Below, in pieces: positions 60,750-64,000 of a DNA stretch of 64,000 nucleotides. Both the position numbers and the translations under genes were made by a program. How positions within the stretch are numbered: position 1 is the first letter of the stretch; each line of letters starts with the position of its first letter. The notes under the pieces are model-generated. The model was not told the DNA's origin. It did not search any database and saw nothing but the letters and a program-made list of their open reading frames with translations. Location: positions 77,152 through 141,151 of the forward strand of contig NZ_JADJJX010000003.1 of the NCBI RefSeq assembly GCF_016706325.1, given 5' to 3'. This DNA comes from Methanothrix sp. Its GTDB lineage: Archaea > Halobacteriota > Methanosarcinia > Methanotrichales > Methanotrichaceae.

Positions 60750-61892
60750 ATGAAGATGGGACCGTCTGCTGGCAAAGTTGTATTGATAAGCCTATTTTTA
60801 GTCGTGGGAATGCTGGTGCCAGGGATTATATGGCAGCCGAATGAATCCCTTGCCCCCTGGGGCGTCAAGGAGAGCGATTTTCCTCAAAACGGCAGCTCAG
60901 AGGAGAGGATGGCCTTCCTGCTCAATTATGCTATACTGGCCCCATCCATCTACAACACCCAGCCCTCGAGGTTCGATATCTCCTCTGATGAGATCATGAT
61001 TCTTGCTGATGAGTCCAGGTGGCTTAAGGCTGCTGACAGCAATAAAAGGAGATGTATTCAGCATTGGTGGAGCTATTGAGAATCTGATCATCGCTGCTGA
61101 CCACTTCGGCTACAGCAGCACTATCAGCTACTTCCCCAAACCAGTCTCATCAGCATCGAATGCTTATCAGTCCAATGATATCGTCGCCAGAGTCTCATTG
61201 CAGCCCGGCGCCATGCCATCAGCAGACCCCCGCCTCTTCTCTGCCATCACCCCGGACGGGATGAACGCCAGCCAGAAGAGAACTGGAGAGCCCCATTGAG
61301 CAAGAAAGCATCAGTAGACGCACTGAAGAGATTGCAGCTGCCATCAGAGCCCTCAACACCGACCCGGACATCAGCATCATCCTACTGGACGACCCCAAGG
61401 CCAAGGAGAGGCTCTTGAGCCTGACTGAGGCTGCCGACAGGGCGCTATACTCCAATATCACCTTCAAGAGCGAGCGGGGCCATTGGCTCTCGCGGGGTGG
61501 TATGGGGCCGGCAGGAGTTCAGGCCAAGATTGCGCAGGCAAAGGCGGCCTACTTGGATAGCATTCCTGACCGGACAGAGGCGGACACCGAGACCATAAAC
61601 AACTCCCTTTCGGGAAATGACCGAGAATCCCGGCTCAGAGCAGGCAGGCCCTGGAACGCATATCTTTACTGGGAGAGCCACTGACGGGCTTGGCCTGGAG
61701 CCGATGAGCCAGGCACTGCAATGGACGGAGACGGAATCGAGGGCATCTGGCCTGCTGGCCGGGGAGGCGTGGGAGGGCGAGGAGACCGAGGAGGACAGAG
61801 CAGCAGATGGATCGATCCTCTATATCTTCTGCCTGAAGGCTGGCACCAGAGAGCCGACCCCCAGAAGACCGCTGGAAGAGGCCCTGGTTTAG
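60750..61892 (+). pseudogene. Nitroreductase-like (Acg-type) gene with several frameshifts
   Basis: Joined over about four frames it reads as a membrane-anchored protein of about 380 residues: N-terminal anchor VVLISLFLVVGMLVPGIIW, then LAPSIYNTQPSRFDIS, ILADESRWLKAADSNKR, IGGAIENLIIAADHFGYSST, then a helical part (RRTEEIAAAIRALNTDPD) and finally GRATDGLGLEPMSQALQWT. This order fits the Acg-type nitroreductase group, where APSxxNTQPWRF binds flavin. Breaks lie near 61040, 61260 and 61600. No in-frame stop from a simple substitution was needed to explain the pieces, so sequence errors could account for them. Confidence 0.55.
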
Positions 61893-61996
61893 GCGGGCGA
61901 AAAGGGAAAAATAAGAGAAATAGTGGAGAGCGAGAACTTCAGGGAGCCCGCCTATTTCAGCCCCGAAACAATCCTCCAGGTGTCCTCTGTCCATTC

Positions 61997-63519
61997 TCAG
62001 ATCAGGCTCACCACAACTGTGACAACGCTGCCAGTGGCAGGGCAACCATAACCGGGTCCACCACCGGCCAGGGCATATCCGCCACCAGCAGGTCCCGGCC
62101 CAGGGAGCATTTTGCTTATTCCCAGTGGCACTGCCTCTGCTTTGTGGATGAACAGTACCATAAGATGGTTTACAAATGTTCCGTCAACAGGCCGGCGATA
62201 GCTCCTGCTTTAGTGGCCCTCTTCCGAGTACAGAGCAGTGGTATACATGGGAAGGAATGCAGATGCGCATAGGCCGAAGAAGATTGCAGTGCCCCGAGCG
62301 ATTATATTGTCTCGAAGGGATATATCCGAGTATGACAGCGATCACCATGGCCAGAATTATGCCTGCCCTGGTGACCATGATGGAGCTGCCTCTTCTGGCT
62401 TATCGTCTCATATACATCCCTGCCAATGGCGCTTCCCTGGGTATGGAACTGCGAGCTGGAGAGTGGACATCGCTGCTGCCAGGAGGGTGAGCATGAAGAT
62501 ATAGACGAACCACTCCGGCATCGCCGCATTGATATAAACGGGTATTATGCTGTCGGCATTTCCCGCCGGCAACCTTAATGGCTATATCGCCCTGGGTCTG
62601 GAGGAAGAAGACATTGGAGAGGGCCCCACAGTGAAGGCGACCCTGGTCATAAAGAGGATGAATATCCCCCAATCAGAACCCCCGGTTAAGCTCCCGGCTG
62701 GATTTGACAGTCTTGAACCGAACAGCAAGCTGTGGCATGGCCAGGACTCCTATTCCCACCCCCTAAGACTATGGTGGAGACCAGCGTCCACCACCAACTG
62801 CTGCCGAGACGGGCATCTCTGTCCAGCCTTATGTCCCATCTAGGGGAGATTGCCGGGAACAAGATGGGCCATGTCTGTGAGAGACTGGTGAGAGATGGTT
62901 ATTCCTCCCAGATGGGAGTAGGTCATCAACAGGAGGAAGGCCATGCCGATGAACATGATGGTGCCCTGAAGGCATCGGTGTACATGACCCCCGAAGCCCT
63001 CCCCAGACAACATAAGCAGCGATTATAACTTAGAGTATATCAGCAATGCCCATCCAAAGTCTATGGCCAAAGTGGTTCCATGAATCTTGCTGCCCCTATC
63101 AGGACCACTGAGGCATAAAGGGGCATTCCAAGAAAGATCACCAGGCGCTGAAGTACTGGATGAATTTGCTGTCGAATCTCCTCCCGAGCAGCTCAGGAAA
63201 GGCCATGGCATTGAGGTTATGCCCCATCTTTCTGGTTCTTTTGCCATAGAAGACAAAGGCTGTGAATATTCCCACAAAAATATATTGAAGAATGTGCCAG
63301 AGCAGACCCAACCGAAAAGCCCTGCATTTCCGCCAAATCCCACTTATCTGGCCGAGGTGCTGATAAATGTCGCACCATAGCTCGCGTCATGATATAGGGA
63401 TGGCCTTCCTGCCTGCTGTAGCCCTCTGTGTCTTTAGTACCCTTCCATCCACGATAGCCGAGATAAAGAGTGATCAGAAGGTATATCAATATGATGACAT
63501 TGAATAGAAGTAGATTCAT
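61997..63519 (-). pseudogene. Sodium:solute symporter gene with many frameshifts
   Basis: Starting at 63519 (MNLLLFNVIILIYLLITLYL) the pieces read LGYRGWKGTKDTEGY, VGFGGNAGLFGWV, GKRTRKMGHNLNAM, FLGMPLYASVVLIGAARFME, LAAAMSTLSSQFHTQGSAIG, and ILAMVIAVILGYI, ending VVSLI-stop at 61997. This is the SSF (solute:sodium symporter) family in full order and normal length (about 507 codons). At least six single-base shifts are needed, yet conserved blocks survive everywhere, which fits poor sequence quality as well as a recent pseudogene. In acetate-using methanogens SSF proteins are candidate acetate carriers; substrate not provable here. Confidence 0.78.
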
Positions 63520-63523
63520 CCCT

Positions 63524-63803
63524 CCACAACCCCAGCTCTTTCTCCTCCATCTCCTCCTCTTTCGATTCCCAGGCACGCCTCCCTAAGATCTCCTGTGCCT
63601 CAAGCTCACTGCCCCGATTCCAGTTGACAATGCCAAATCACGCATAAGAGTGTGCTTAGTATACAGAGGATATAGACGCCCCAGATCCAAGGATCCTCAA
63701 TGCCGAGCAGCTTAACACCAACCCCATTGCTGCAGCATATCTCTACACGCCGCAGATCAATGCAGGGAATCATATCTCCGTCTGTTTCTTCCTGGTTGCC
63801 CAA
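63524..63803 (-). pseudogene. Small partner protein of the symporter, frameshifted
   Basis: The conserved part reads VKLLGIEDPWIWGVYILCIL and STLLCVI, a single membrane segment, then after a frame change NWNRGSELEAQEILGRRAWE and a charged tail running up to the symporter start. Small proteins with the DPWIW motif are found just before SSF symporters in Methanosarcinales, as I recall. The frame is lost near 63625-63632. The true start may be the valine or methionine near 63720. Confidence 0.6.
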
Positions 63804-63930
63804 TCAGCCCTTAGAATGGCAAAGGGGCTTTTGTGGCACGTGATAGCATGGCAAGTTCAAGCCTATAAGGATGTCGGTCAGGATTATACATTATGTTTTT
63901 TCCATGCATTGCATAGATTATCTAATTGTA

Positions 63931-63940
63931 TATTTATATC
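63931..63940 (-). promoter_or_regulatory. Possible TATA box for the symporter genes
   Basis: On the minus strand GATATAAATA stands in an A+T-rich stretch (63880-63945) about 130 bases before the small partner gene. No gene is seen in 63804-64000. Confidence 0.35.
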
Positions 63941-64000
63941 AATAATTCCGAACTGTCCCCTGGGTGGAAGATTGAGGATATTCACTGTAATATCCACAAA

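Overview
The window is archaeal and comes from an acetate-type methanogen of the order Methanosarcinales, most likely Methanothrix (Methanosaeta) or a close relative. The evidence is a methanophenazine-type Fpo (F420H2 dehydrogenase-like) cluster with no fpoF or fpoO beside fpoN, DNA topoisomerase VI, RPA with its RPA-associated protein, HerA, a DUF2099/methanogenesis-marker-8-like protein and many secreted proteins. Genus placement is inference. No rRNA, tRNA or CRISPR array was found.

Layout. 1-9644: fpoB(end)-CD-H-I-J1-J2-K-L-M-N, all on the + strand, ending in a hairpin plus T-run terminator; fpoC and fpoD are one gene and fpoL carries a one-base frameshift. 9738-16517: an FtsX/MacB-type permease, a UPF0489 protein, a small unknown gene, uvrA and a secreted protein. 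16611-27201: a CRISPR-Cas type III module that looks like subtype III-C (cmr1, a cmr6-like RAMP, a Csx11-type Cas10 whose GGDD motif is gone, cmr4, cmr5, another RAMP). It is followed by an accessory island with one intact and two broken csx3 copies, a nucleotidyltransferase with an in-frame TAG, and a Card1/Can2-like CARF-nuclease gene. 27366-33290: HMG-CoA synthase-like protein, dodecin, HerA and a large cysteine-rich secreted protein. 34085-37704: a tandemly duplicated pair of secreted-protein genes, one interrupted by an IS1-family element with a clean 9-bp target duplication.

38221-46939 is a minus-strand information-processing block: pyrG, an acidic membrane protein, a Trm112-like protein, top6A, top6B, a stand-alone RAM domain, the RPA-associated protein and RPA. 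47305-54125 holds a short Nop5-like gene, a secreted protein, a DUF2099 protein, ftsZ, and a tight trio of HTH protein, a ligase-like protein without the catalytic lysine, and a radical SAM protein. 54426-60139 is a run of secreted or surface proteins. 60750-63803 holds a frameshifted nitroreductase-like gene and a frameshifted sodium:solute symporter with its small partner.

Two themes run through the window. First, cyclic-oligoadenylate signalling parts (Csx3, CARF nuclease) sit next to a Cas10 that appears unable to make the signal, which is the most interesting biology here. Second, many single-base frameshifts fall in or near homopolymers, including in the normally essential top6B and in fpoL. 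At least some of these broken genes are therefore probably sequence errors and not real pseudogenes.
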